Below the pieces are notes generated by a model. That model worked only from the letters and a program-made list of their open reading frames with translations. It was not told the origin of the DNA and ran no database searches. 49,044 nucleotides of DNA from Phenylobacterium sp. RIFCSPHIGHO2_01_FULL_69_31 (GTDB lineage Bacteria; Pseudomonadota; Alphaproteobacteria; Caulobacterales; Caulobacteraceae): the NCBI RefSeq assembly GCF_001824475.1, contig NZ_MHXN01000046.1, positions 192,734-241,777 on the forward strand, written 5' to 3'. Shown here in pieces: positions 17,577 to 24,736 of this stretch (position 1 is the first letter of the stretch; each line of letters opens with the position of its first letter). Position numbers and translations under genes: made by a program.

Positions 17577-19406
17577 TTAGGCGTCCCAACGTTGAGCGTG
17601 GAGCGCGTCTGGCACCCTCGTCTGCCAATAGCGCACCCACGCCTCGGTTACGGCCGCCCACAAGACCTCTCGGGTGTAGGCGGTCCAAATCAGGGCGCTC
17701 GGATGCAGCGCCTTTTCCACCTGAACGCGGTCGAGGACGCCGGCCGCGCACAGATTTCCTTCGAGCAACAGCGGCCGCAGCGCCGGAAGGCTGACGGCGA
17801 TCAGCTGTGACCAGTAGGCGGTGAGATCACCCTTGAGACGCCGCGCCAGGATCTCAGCCGGCACGCGATGCGCGAACGCCTGCCGCTCGAACGGGCGGTC
17901 ATAGGCCGCGCCAGCAAGAAGTGGCGTCGGCAGACCAAGACAGAACTCTGCGACCGGCTGAGCCATTAGCGGGAACAGCACGTCGCCGGCTTGCCGGCGG
18001 CGGCTCTCGCCGTTGTAGGCCTGACAGTTGGCGACGACGCGGATGTGCAGCCGCTTTCCCGGCGGGACATCTCGGGCGATGGCGTCAGCGACCCAGGCGT
18101 GGACGGCGTCGCGATGGGCCCAAGCCACCTCCCGACTGATGAAGCCCGAGGCCGGCACAGCCGCCTGCGGCGCCCGGCGGTCGTTGCGGATCTCGCGATA
18201 GAGATCCCATACCGAGCGGCGTGTGCGCCGCGCGATCGCGCCAGCCAGCGGGGAAAACAGGGCTCGCCGGCCGCGCGCACGAATCGCGTCGGCCAGCACC
18301 AGGGCGCTGGGCATCTGAAAGAACATCGCGTCGCCGCCGTGACCTGATACGAGCGCGCTGGCGCCAAGGGCTTCGAAGCGTGCGGCGTCATCCCGATCTG
18401 CCGACGCGTCCACCCCGTCCATCCCAGGCCAAGTCCCGCGCGCGACTTCGGCGAAGTCCGCCTCGGTCAGCGGCATCATGGGCTTGGAAATTTCCGTGAG
18501 CGGCACGTCCAACGCGTCCGTGACAGCGCGCGCGAAGCCGCGCTCGTCGCCCTCGGGCCGCGCGCCATGGCGGTTGACCCAGGAGACGACCTTTCCGGTT
18601 TGACCCGTCGCCGCCAAGGCGCCGGCGACCACGGCCGAGTCCAGCCCCCCAGAAACCTCGACGACCAACCGCGTGTGGCGGTCCGCCAGCGCCGCGGTGC
18701 TGGCATCGACACGCGAGACCACCTCATGTTGGGCTTCAGCGGGATCGGCGCCAAGATCCTTGATGAAGTCTGCGGGCTGCCAAACGGCGTGCCGGTCCCA
18801 GCCGCCTTGGTCTCGCCGAACCCACTGCTCGCCGGGCCCCACCGCCTCCATGTCGGCGAACAAGGGCTGCGTCGTCGAAGCCGAGGGCGCGGCGACGTAG
18901 CGCTCGATCCGCCGCCAATCGAGAGCCTGCCGCCTTGGTTTCAACCATCCGGGAACGCGAGCCAGATCCGAGGCGATCACGACCACTTCGTCGGCAAGGT
19001 CCCAAACCAGCGCCGGCCACTGACCGCTTGGGTCTCGGAATACCGAGAGCGGCCGGTGCGGCGCGGGCGCGGTGATCGCCACATAGCGCCCCCAATGGGC
19101 GGCGCTCAATCCGCGCGCCAGGGCTCTGGGGTCGTCTGACCCCGAACCCTGCCAATTGAAGGGCGAACAGCCACGACCTGCGTCAGGCATGGGGTAGAGG
19201 TCGCCGAGCACCACGCCGGCCCCACCCGGCAAGGTGCGGTTCGGCAGAACCTCTCTCCGCCCGGCCCAGACCACTAAGCTTTCAAAGTCCGCGAGGCGCG
19301 ACCACGCCGCCTCCTCGTCCAATCGACGTCGGAGAGCCGTCGCGGCGAGCACGCTGTCACGAGCTTCCGCGCGCCACGAGATGGCGAGGTAGCCAAGCCG
19401 CGCCAT
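17577..19406 (-). CDS. Lasso peptide cyclase (asparagine-synthase-like C protein)
   Basis: From ATG 19406 (one base after the stop of the B gene) the protein has 609 residues. An N-terminal glutaminase-like domain (GRYVAITAPAPHRPLSVFRDPSGQWPA split over strands) precedes the synthetase domain with the PP-loop motif VEVSGGLDSAVVAG (SGGLDS at residues 252-257). A later conserved LVSGHGGDAMF segment follows. In lasso biosynthesis this enzyme uses ATP to adenylate an Asp or Glu side chain of the core and closes the ring with the new N-terminus. The open frame extends 23 codons further upstream, but that part overlaps the B gene and does not look coding. Spacing to B indicates translational coupling. 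Confidence 0.92.
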   Translation of the reverse strand: MARLGYLAISWRAEARDSVLAATALRRRLDEEAAWSRLADFESLVVWAGRREVLPNRTLPGGAGVVLGDLYPMPDAGRGCSPFNWQGSGSDDPRALARGLSAAHWGRYVAITAPAPHRPLSVFRDPSGQWPALVWDLADEVVVIASDLARVPGWLKPRRQALDWRRIERYVAAPSASTTQPLFADMEAVGPGEQWVRRDQGGWDRHAVWQPADFIKDLGADPAEAQHEVVSRVDASTAALADRHTRLVVEVSGGLDSAVVAGALAATGQTGKVVSWVNRHGARPEGDERGFARAVTDALDVPLTEISKPMMPLTEADFAEVARGTWPGMDGVDASADRDDAARFEALGASALVSGHGGDAMFFQMPSALVLADAIRARGRRALFSPLAGAIARRTRRSVWDLYREIRNDRRAPQAAVPASGFISREVAWAHRDAVHAWVADAIARDVPPGKRLHIRVVANCQAYNGESRRRQAGDVLFPLMAQPVAEFCLGLPTPLLAGAAYDRPFERQAFAHRVPAEILARRLKGDLTAYWSQLIAVSLPALRPLLLEGNLCAAGVLDRVQVEKALHPSALIWTAYTREVLWAAVTEAWVRYWQTRVPDALHAQRWDA

Positions 19407-19407
19407 C

Positions 19408-20067
19408 TCACAACACCAGGATCGGGCGGAAGAGCGCGACACGGTCACAGGTGTCGTCGAGCACGACGTCGTCATGCTGGAGCCAGCAGTGCGCTCCGAA
19501 CGGCCAGGTGGTCACCCCGAACACCCATGCGGGGTCATGACCGTGGCGACGCAGGTGTCGCAACAGCACGAACGAGCGCAGCAGGCATTTACCGGAGAAC
19601 GGCGCGTAAGGAGCCCACCGGTGAAAGCGCTGAACCACCGCCTCCAAAGGCTCAGACGGTTCGGTACCTAACGGCGTCGCGGCGCGCGCCAGGATCTCGG
19701 CAAAGCTTCGGCCACGATACGAGAACAGGAGGTCGACGCCGCAGCGCGTCATGTCGATGAGATCGCCCGGCTCGGGCGGTCCGAGATCATCGGGTAGTGC
19801 GGACCGGCTCGGCGCACAGCTCGGGCCCCGCGCCGGCCCTGGGCTTGGAGCGCCGTCGTGCACGAGGCCCGCGGATCGCAATTCAGCGCCAAGCCCTGGG
19901 TCGCAGACGATGATCTGACGGCGGTCGGGCGAAAGGCTCGCGCCCTCGCCGACGTCCGGCAGGCAGACGTACCGGTCACGTGACACATCGAGGAAGACAA
20001 GATCACCATCGTGACCAAGACCGAAGACGGCGGCGGACAGGCTCAGAGTTTCGGGCTGAAGCGGCAT
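19408..20067 (-). CDS. Lasso peptide biosynthesis B2 protein (leader recognition plus leader protease)
   Basis: The 219-residue protein fuses two functions. Residues 1-75 look like the PqqD-type leader-recognition domain (VFLDVSRDRYVCLPDVGE), and residues 105-219 are the transglutaminase-like leader protease. The catalytic triad is visible: Cys161 in GKCLLRSFVLLRHL, His193 in FGAHCWLQ and Asp204/205 in VVLDDT. It binds and removes the precursor leader so the C protein can cyclise the core. The fused form is normal for proteobacterial clusters. The ATG lies 53 bases downstream of the precursor stop. A strong hairpin (20081-20111) fills most of that gap and ends 13 bases before the start, so B translation may depend on it. 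Confidence 0.93.
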   Translation of the reverse strand: MPLQPETLSLSAAVFGLGHDGDLVFLDVSRDRYVCLPDVGEGASLSPDRRQIIVCDPGLGAELRSAGLVHDGAPSPGPARGPSCAPSRSALPDDLGPPEPGDLIDMTRCGVDLLFSYRGRSFAEILARAATPLGTEPSEPLEAVVQRFHRWAPYAPFSGKCLLRSFVLLRHLRRHGHDPAWVFGVTTWPFGAHCWLQHDDVVLDDTCDRVALFRPILVL

Positions 20068-20080
20068 AGACGTCGCTCGT

Positions 20081-20111
20081 GTCCGGCGTCGGCGGAGCGC
20101 CGACGCCGGAC
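20081..20111 (-). promoter_or_regulatory. 14-bp perfect stem-loop between lasso A and B genes
   Basis: The arms GTCCGGCGTCGGCG (20081-20094) and CGCCGACGCCGGAC (20098-20111) are exactly complementary around a GAG loop (the complement on the transcribed strand). The hairpin begins 9 bases after the precursor stop and has no U-run, so it is not a classic terminator. Lasso clusters often need much more precursor than enzyme. A stable structure here would protect the precursor mRNA 3' end and lower expression of B and C. That role is inferred. Confidence 0.7.
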
Positions 20112-20120
20112 CGACGAGCC

Positions 20121-20243
20121 TTACTCGGGCTTGCCGAAGCGCGGATCGTCCTCGTCATTGCCGAGGTCGGTCGCGTTGGTGCAGGCCTTCGCGCTGCCGA
20201 AGCAGATGAGCCGCGAGGTCGGGGTCAGCAGGTGAATGGACAT
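20121..20243 (-). CDS. Lasso peptide precursor (A), 40 residues
   Basis: A small gene opens at ATG 20243 with GGAGG six bases upstream (20250-20254) and ends at TAA 20121, directly before the B gene. The 40-residue product starts MSIHLLTPTS. Its leader ends in FGSAKACTN, which matches the pattern near the end of known proteobacterial leaders (G-K-A-x-x-x-T-x, as in astexin) with the conserved Thr at position -2. Cleavage after Asn23 gives a 17-residue core, ATDLGNDEDDPRFGKPE. Ala1 can form an isopeptide bond with Asp7, Glu8 or Asp9. The tail PRFGKPE carries Arg, Phe and Lys as possible plugs. Ala at position 1 is unusual, since Gly is standard, and the ring would be very acidic. Alternative cleavage is possible. 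Confidence 0.85.
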   Translation of the reverse strand: MSIHLLTPTSRLICFGSAKACTNATDLGNDEDDPRFGKPE

Positions 20244-20317
20244 TTCGGTCCTCCGTTTGACGTACGCCGCCTAAGTGGCGACGGGATCAGGAGGCGCCCC
20301 GCACGGGCTATATTCAA

Positions 20318-20347
20318 ACTATATCGGACTATATTGAACTATAGTTC
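20318..20347 (-). promoter_or_regulatory. Three phased ACTATA/TATAGT repeats upstream of the lasso precursor
   Basis: ACTATA occurs at 20318-20323, 20328-20333 and 20338-20343, an exact 10-base spacing of one helical turn. The last copy lies within the perfect palindrome GAACTATAGTTC (20336-20347). On the transcribed minus strand each unit reads TATAGT, similar to a -10 box. The block is AT-rich in a GC-rich neighbourhood and lies between the GntR gene and the precursor gene. It is a strong candidate operator/promoter, with GntR as the likely binder. Confidence 0.6.
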
Positions 20348-20350
20348 AGT

Positions 20351-20974
20351 TCATCCATCATCCGCCGGTGCGAGCAGCTGCGCCAAAGCCGCTGCGAACG
20401 GGACGCGCCGCGCGTGGAATTCGGTCAGCGCGTCACGTCGCAGGTGATCATTGGGAACTTCGGCCAGGGCGACGAGGGCCTGCGCCTCCGCCGCGAGATC
20501 TGGCAGGAGCTGCGCCTCAACTCGTCGCACGGGCCCGAGCTGGTTCAGGACAAGACCGTAGAACGCACCCAGGGCTGTCCCCTCGGACTCGCCAGCCCAG
20601 GCTAGAAACAGCCGTTCCACGGCGCGCACGGGGTCCCGCTGCGCCTCACCGCCCAGCACGAGGGACAAGTCCGGACGCGGCCTGCGCTCTCCTTGCTGCG
20701 CCTCTAGGAGAATGACCAAACTCAGACGGTAGAGCTCCGCGAGATAAGGCGCCGTCGGCACGCGCACGAAGAACCCGTCGCCTCTGCGTTCAACGAGAAG
20801 CCCCTCGCCGGCCAGGCGGGCCATGGCTTCGCGAACCGGTGTGGGACTGAGCCCCAAGTCCTCGGATACATCCTTCGCGACGATCCGAGTCCCCGGCGCA
20901 AGCACGCCGGTGCGCAGACGGTCCCGCAGGTCGGTGACGGCATGCCGATAGGGCTCGAGGCGCCGGATAGCCAT
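20351..20974 (-). CDS. GntR-family regulator of the lasso locus
   Basis: From ATG 20974 the protein has 207 residues. The winged helix-turn-helix of the GntR family is clear: YRHAVTDLRDRLRTGVLAPGTRI, then VAKDVSEDLGLSPTPVREAMARL, then AGEGLLVERRGDGFFV. An all-helical effector domain of FadR/FCD type follows. The frame continues 43 codons upstream, but that part lacks family similarity. It ends 107 bases before the precursor gene on the same strand. GntR regulators accompany isopeptidase-type lasso clusters in Caulobacterales, so control of the precursor promoter through the phased repeats is a reasonable inference. Confidence 0.85.
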   Translation of the reverse strand: MAIRRLEPYRHAVTDLRDRLRTGVLAPGTRIVAKDVSEDLGLSPTPVREAMARLAGEGLLVERRGDGFFVRVPTAPYLAELYRLSLVILLEAQQGERRPRPDLSLVLGGEAQRDPVRAVERLFLAWAGESEGTALGAFYGLVLNQLGPVRRVEAQLLPDLAAEAQALVALAEVPNDHLRRDALTEFHARRVPFAAALAQLLAPADDG

Positions 20975-21158
20975 CAGCCAAGTCGGGTGTCGGACCGAGG
21001 GATCATGCGGCAGTTGTTGAACGAGCCCCCAGGATGGCAATCCCAATATATCGCCACGCCAGGAGGTAAAATTACCGCGTGACAGCCCGAGACCGAGGCT
21101 CACGGCAGTTGAGCGTAGTAAATCTGCGCAGATCGCGGCGTGAATGTTCGCGCGCGGG

Positions 21159-22091
21159 CTAGGTCGGGCGGGCCGTGATCCGGACGCAACGGACTCCGCG
21201 CTGGCAGGCCTGGTCCGCCAGGTTCATGGCGGGCCCGAAGGGCGGGGCATGAGCCGCGGCGGCTGGACCGAGGGTCTCGGGCATCACCAGGACGCACACC
21301 GGCTGTAGCGCCATCAGCTGGTCGTTCGCACGGAATGGCGCCGCGCGACCATGCCGCTCGAAGTCGACCCGCGCCAACACGAGACGGACGCCCTTCTGCT
21401 GCGCCCAACGCTTGGCGAGGCGCTCGCCGCCCTTCGCGCCGGTCAGCGCGAGGCTCATCTGAGGCCACTGCGCCTGGGCCCAATTTAGAGCATCAAAGAT
21501 CCGGGAGGCGTCTTCAGGCGCGTCGGTCCGTGGCGAAGCTCGGAAGGCGACGACGTGCGCCCCAGGGTCTGCGCCCTCGCGACGCCGAGTTTCGGCAAGC
21601 CTGAGCGCGGATTCCGCGTCGATCTGCGCGGCGCTGACACCGCGACGTACCCGGCCGCGCCAAGGGCTCCAGGTCTCGCCCGTCGCCGCCCCATAAGCCC
21701 CGGCCGCGCTGTCGCGGACGAACTCCAGAGCCGCAACCGCGACCTCGAGTGCAGCCGCCTGGCGGGTCGCCTCCTGCAGGTCAACGTCGGCGACCTCGCT
21801 GCCATCGAAGGCATGGAGCTGCTCCGCAAGCCGCTCACGTCGCCGGTCCGCTTCCCGCTCAAGTCGCTGAACTCCAGCATGCAGCCCGCCGATGAAGGTC
21901 TCGGCGATGGTCGTGACATGATCCTCCAAGGCCGAGCCCAATAGCGTGTCGAGGAGCTCGTCCATGAGGGCACGGCCGAGCTGGACTAGCTGCGGCTCGG
22001 TGGGATGGGGACGCGGATCCTGCAGAGCCGCCGTCCGAGCGTCGAACGCATCGAGGTCCGCTGTATCGAAGAAAGGATTGGCCGGGCGCAT
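21159..22091 (-). CDS. DUF2493 (SLOG-fold) domain protein
   Basis: The 310-residue protein starts at ATG 22091 behind a GAGGAG site. Its N-terminal two thirds are helical, with a charged coiled segment (LEREADRRRERLAEQLHAF). The C-terminal part, about residues 205-265, matches the DUF2493/SLOG pattern: LALTGAKGGERLAKRWAQQKGVRLVLA, interrupted only by expected substitutions, then PFRANDQLM. SLOG domains bind nucleotides or nucleotide-derived ligands. Proteins of this kind are frequent on plasmids and integrative elements of alphaproteobacteria, often near RadC and toprim genes as found here at 35.6-37.2 kb. Exact role unknown. Confidence 0.75.
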   Translation of the reverse strand: MRPANPFFDTADLDAFDARTAALQDPRPHPTEPQLVQLGRALMDELLDTLLGSALEDHVTTIAETFIGGLHAGVQRLEREADRRRERLAEQLHAFDGSEVADVDLQEATRQAAALEVAVAALEFVRDSAAGAYGAATGETWSPWRGRVRRGVSAAQIDAESALRLAETRRREGADPGAHVVAFRASPRTDAPEDASRIFDALNWAQAQWPQMSLALTGAKGGERLAKRWAQQKGVRLVLARVDFERHGRAAPFRANDQLMALQPVCVLVMPETLGPAAAAHAPPFGPAMNLADQACQRGVRCVRITARPT

Positions 22092-22416
22092 GTGAAACTC
22101 CTCAAGGGCGTGAGCTGAAGCTCGCGCACTCGAAAGCCGCGTCCGCGCGGGCCAGGCCAGGGCGCCGAAGGCGGCTTGCGGACCCTTGCCGGGCCTGGGC
22201 GGTTGCGGCTCGCTCCGCGCAGGCTTCGGATACCCGCTTGAGGGTTCAGACATGCCCGAGTTGCGCCGCGCGATCAGCCGACTTGGATGTCGAGCGTTCC
22301 ATGCGGGCCCGATCCACGCCGCCGCAAGACCCATTCGTCAGCTGTGTCGCCTGCGTGTCTTGATGCGAAGGATCAGCTTGAAGCCAGGAGGGACGGCTCT
22401 TTCGAGGAAGAGGCCT
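22092..22416. other. Intergenic gap between DUF2493 gene and dndA
   Basis: About 325 bases separate the start of the DUF2493 gene from the stop of dndA. Open frames here are continuations of opposite-strand or out-of-frame reading and show no domains. The gap holds the promoter of the DUF2493 gene and the 3' end of dndA. I see no repeat or tRNA. Confidence 0.5.
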
Positions 22417-23556
22417 TTAGGCGAAAGCGCTGAGGTCAGCGACGCGGGCCGCCAACTCCCGCCAGGGCGGCGCGTCGCCCAAATGACTCCACGAGAGCCG
22501 CACCGCGCCCTCGATGATGTCGGCCGGCAGACCCATGGCGGTGAGCACGTGGCTCGGCGCATAGCTCGCCGACGTGCAGGCGGACCCATTGGACATCGCC
22601 GCCACATCCTTCGCGGCGAGCATCAACGCTTCAGAGTCGACCCCGGGGAACGCCACCATAAGGACATGCGGCATGACGTGGGCCTGGTCGCCGACCAGGA
22701 CCGCGCCCAAGGGCGCGAACGCCGCCAGGGCTGCGGTGCGGTGGGCCTGGCAGATCGCCTGGCGGCGGGCATGCTCCTCGTTCGCGAGCGAGGCGGCTGC
22801 GCCAAATCCTGCGATCAGCGGGACCGGCAACGTCCCGGGCCGAAGGCCCGTCTCGTGGCCGCCCCCATACATGAGGGGCGTCAGCGGTGGCCGGACGCCC
22901 TGCCGCCTGCGCGCCACGAGCGCTCCGACCCCCTTGGGGCCATAGACCTTGTGCGCACTGATCGAGATCAGATCGACCCTTGCCGACTTCAACTCGGCCA
23001 CCGACTTTCCGAACCCCTGCGCGGCGTCCACGTGAAAATAGGCGTCATGGCCAATGAGCCCGCCCGCAATCTCAGCAATCGGCTGCAGCACCCCCGTCTC
23101 GTTGTTGGCCTGCATCACCGACACCAGCAGCGTGTCACGGCGCACGGCGGCCAGCACGTCCTTGGCCTTGACGCGACCGGAGGCGTCCACGGGCACATAG
23201 GTCACCTCGAAGCCGCGGCCCACCAGGATCCCGAGAGGTTCGAGCACGGCCTTATGCTCGATGGCTGTCGTGATGACGTGGCGGCGGCCGGTGGCGTCGC
23301 CATGCGGCGCAAGGCCGAGGAGGCCCAGATTGTTGGCCTCCGTCGCGCCTGAGGTGAAGACGACCTCGGCAGGGTCCGCCGCCACCACGGCCGCAACCTC
23401 GCTTCGCGCCCGCTGTACGGCCTGCTTCGCGCGTAAGCCGAACTCGTGCGTGCGGCTCGCCGCGTTGCCGTACTCCTCGTCGAAGTAGCGGAACATGAGC
23501 TCGCGGACCTGTGGCGCGAGGGGCGTGGTGGCGTTGTTGTCGAGGTAGACGGGCAT
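22417..23556 (-). CDS. dndA: DndA, cysteine desulfurase for DNA phosphorothioation
   Basis: This is a NifS/IscS-type PLP enzyme of 379 residues from ATG 23556 (MPVYLDNNATTPLAP). A TTG four codons earlier is less likely. It shows ATEANN for cofactor binding, the PLP Lys203 in SAHKVYGPKG, and the catalytic Cys327 in SNGSACTSAS that carries the persulfide. DndA takes sulfur from cysteine and loads DndC. Its gene diverges from dndBCDE, the usual layout of the Dnd system. The intergenic region of 85 bases contains an inverted repeat. A housekeeping desulfurase is an alternative in principle, but the position next to dndB settles the role. Confidence 0.95.
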   Translation of the reverse strand: MPVYLDNNATTPLAPQVRELMFRYFDEEYGNAASRTHEFGLRAKQAVQRARSEVAAVVAADPAEVVFTSGATEANNLGLLGLAPHGDATGRRHVITTAIEHKAVLEPLGILVGRGFEVTYVPVDASGRVKAKDVLAAVRRDTLLVSVMQANNETGVLQPIAEIAGGLIGHDAYFHVDAAQGFGKSVAELKSARVDLISISAHKVYGPKGVGALVARRRQGVRPPLTPLMYGGGHETGLRPGTLPVPLIAGFGAAASLANEEHARRQAICQAHRTAALAAFAPLGAVLVGDQAHVMPHVLMVAFPGVDSEALMLAAKDVAAMSNGSACTSASYAPSHVLTAMGLPADIIEGAVRLSWSHLGDAPPWRELAARVADLSAFA

Positions 23557-23590
23557 TTGCCGACTCAAAAAGGCGCGTCTAGAACGCTAT

Positions 23591-23617
23591 CTGTTTGTTA
23601 TCCCGATTGACAAACAG
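23591..23617. promoter_or_regulatory. Inverted repeat in the dndA-dndB divergent promoter region
   Basis: CTGTTTGT (23591-23598) and ACAAACAG (23610-23617) form a perfect 8-base inverted repeat with an 11-base spacer. It is centred between the divergent starts of dndA (23556) and dndB (23642). DndB homologues are reported to repress dnd transcription by binding the promoter, so this is a natural operator candidate. A single GANTC site (23562-23566) lies beside it. Confidence 0.55.
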
Positions 23618-23641
23618 TTTGCGAAAGGGCGCCCGCGGCGC

Positions 23642-24736
23642 ATGGACGACGCCTTCCAATATGTGTTCCCCGCGATCCGGGGCGTCCAGGCGGGCCGAGA
23701 ATACTATGTCTCGATGTGCCCTCTGCGGCTCATTCCGAAGATCTTTCTATTCAACGAAGAGGAGCTCACGCCGGAGCTGCGGGCGCAGCGCACCCTCAAC
23801 AAGGCCAGGGTCCCGGACATCGCCCGCTACATCACCGACAATCCGCAAGGCTACGTGTTCTCGGCGATCACGGCCTCGGTCGACGCGGACCTCGAGTTCG
23901 AGCCCACGTCGGAGCAGAACGCCAGCCTCGGCCTGCTGCGCATCCCCATGGCCGGCCAGTTCATCATCAACGACGGTCAGCACCGGCGCGCCGCCATCGA
24001 AGTCGCGCTGCGCGACAACCCGCGGCTCGGCGATGAAAGCATCGCTGTCGTCTTCTTCAGCGACATCGGGCTGGCGCGGTCGCAGCAGATGTTCGCCGAT
24101 CTGAACCGCTACGCCATTCGTCCGGCGACCTCGATCTCCATCCTCTACGACCACCGCGACCGCGGCGCGGAGCTCGTTCGCCAGCTTATTCAGCAGGCCC
24201 CGCCCTTCCGCGACCTCGTGGAAATGGAGCGGAGCAACCTGTCGCTCCGGTCGCGCCGGCTCTTCACCTTCAGCGCCATCTATCAGGCCACAAGCGCGCT
24301 CCTCGGCGACACGAGCGATGAAGACTTCGACGCCAACCTGGCGCTCGCCGCTCAGTTCTGGACGGACGCGGCTCGGCACCTTCCCGAATGGGAGCAGGTG
24401 CGGCGTGGCCGGCTTGCCGCCAGCGAGGTGCGCCAGGACCTCATCCATTCCCACGGCGTTGTCCTGCACGCTCTGGGCAAGGTGGGCGCCGCCCTGTTGA
24501 GGGCTGATCCAAAGGGGTGGACAAAACGGCTCGCCGGCTTGTCCGACATCGATTGGTCTCGCAACAATCCAGACTGGTCGGGGCGGGCTGTGATGAGGGG
24601 GCGCCTCTCCAAGGCGACCACCAACGTGCTTCTCACCGCCAACTACATCAAGCAGCGCATCGGCCTCGAGCTCACCCCCGAAGACCAGCGCGTTGAGGAC
24701 GCTTTCCTGCGAGGGGACTATGAGCGAGACGGATAA
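23642..24736 (+). CDS. dndB: DndB, DGQHR-domain regulator of phosphorothioation
   Basis: The 364-residue protein contains DGQHR at residues 111-115 (IINDGQHRRAAIEVAL). The typical upstream segment RTLNKARVPDIARYI (about residues 50-64) and the downstream QMFADLNRYAIRP are present. Length is normal for DndB. DndB limits dnd expression and affects how often sites are modified. It starts the rightward dnd operon and overlaps dndC by 17 bases, indicating translational coupling. It is clearly different from the second DGQHR protein at 417-1691, which has an acidic insertion and no dnd neighbours. Confidence 0.95.
   Translation: MDDAFQYVFPAIRGVQAGREYYVSMCPLRLIPKIFLFNEEELTPELRAQRTLNKARVPDIARYITDNPQGYVFSAITASVDADLEFEPTSEQNASLGLLRIPMAGQFIINDGQHRRAAIEVALRDNPRLGDESIAVVFFSDIGLARSQQMFADLNRYAIRPATSISILYDHRDRGAELVRQLIQQAPPFRDLVEMERSNLSLRSRRLFTFSAIYQATSALLGDTSDEDFDANLALAAQFWTDAARHLPEWEQVRRGRLAASEVRQDLIHSHGVVLHALGKVGAALLRADPKGWTKRLAGLSDIDWSRNNPDWSGRAVMRGRLSKATTNVLLTANYIKQRIGLELTPEDQRVEDAFLRGDYERDG

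Noticed and set aside
20121..20165. Alternative lasso core beginning at the internal Gly (GNDEDDPRF...)
   Set aside because: Gly1 would be standard, but then acidic residues fall at positions 3-6 and none at 7-9. The Thr at -2 would also be lost, so ring closure of normal size is not possible.
22186..23352. Long 388-codon open frame on the plus strand over dndA
   Set aside because: It is antisense to a clear cysteine desulfurase with all active-site residues. Its translation is Arg/Gly/His-rich with no domain. It is a GC-rich shadow frame.
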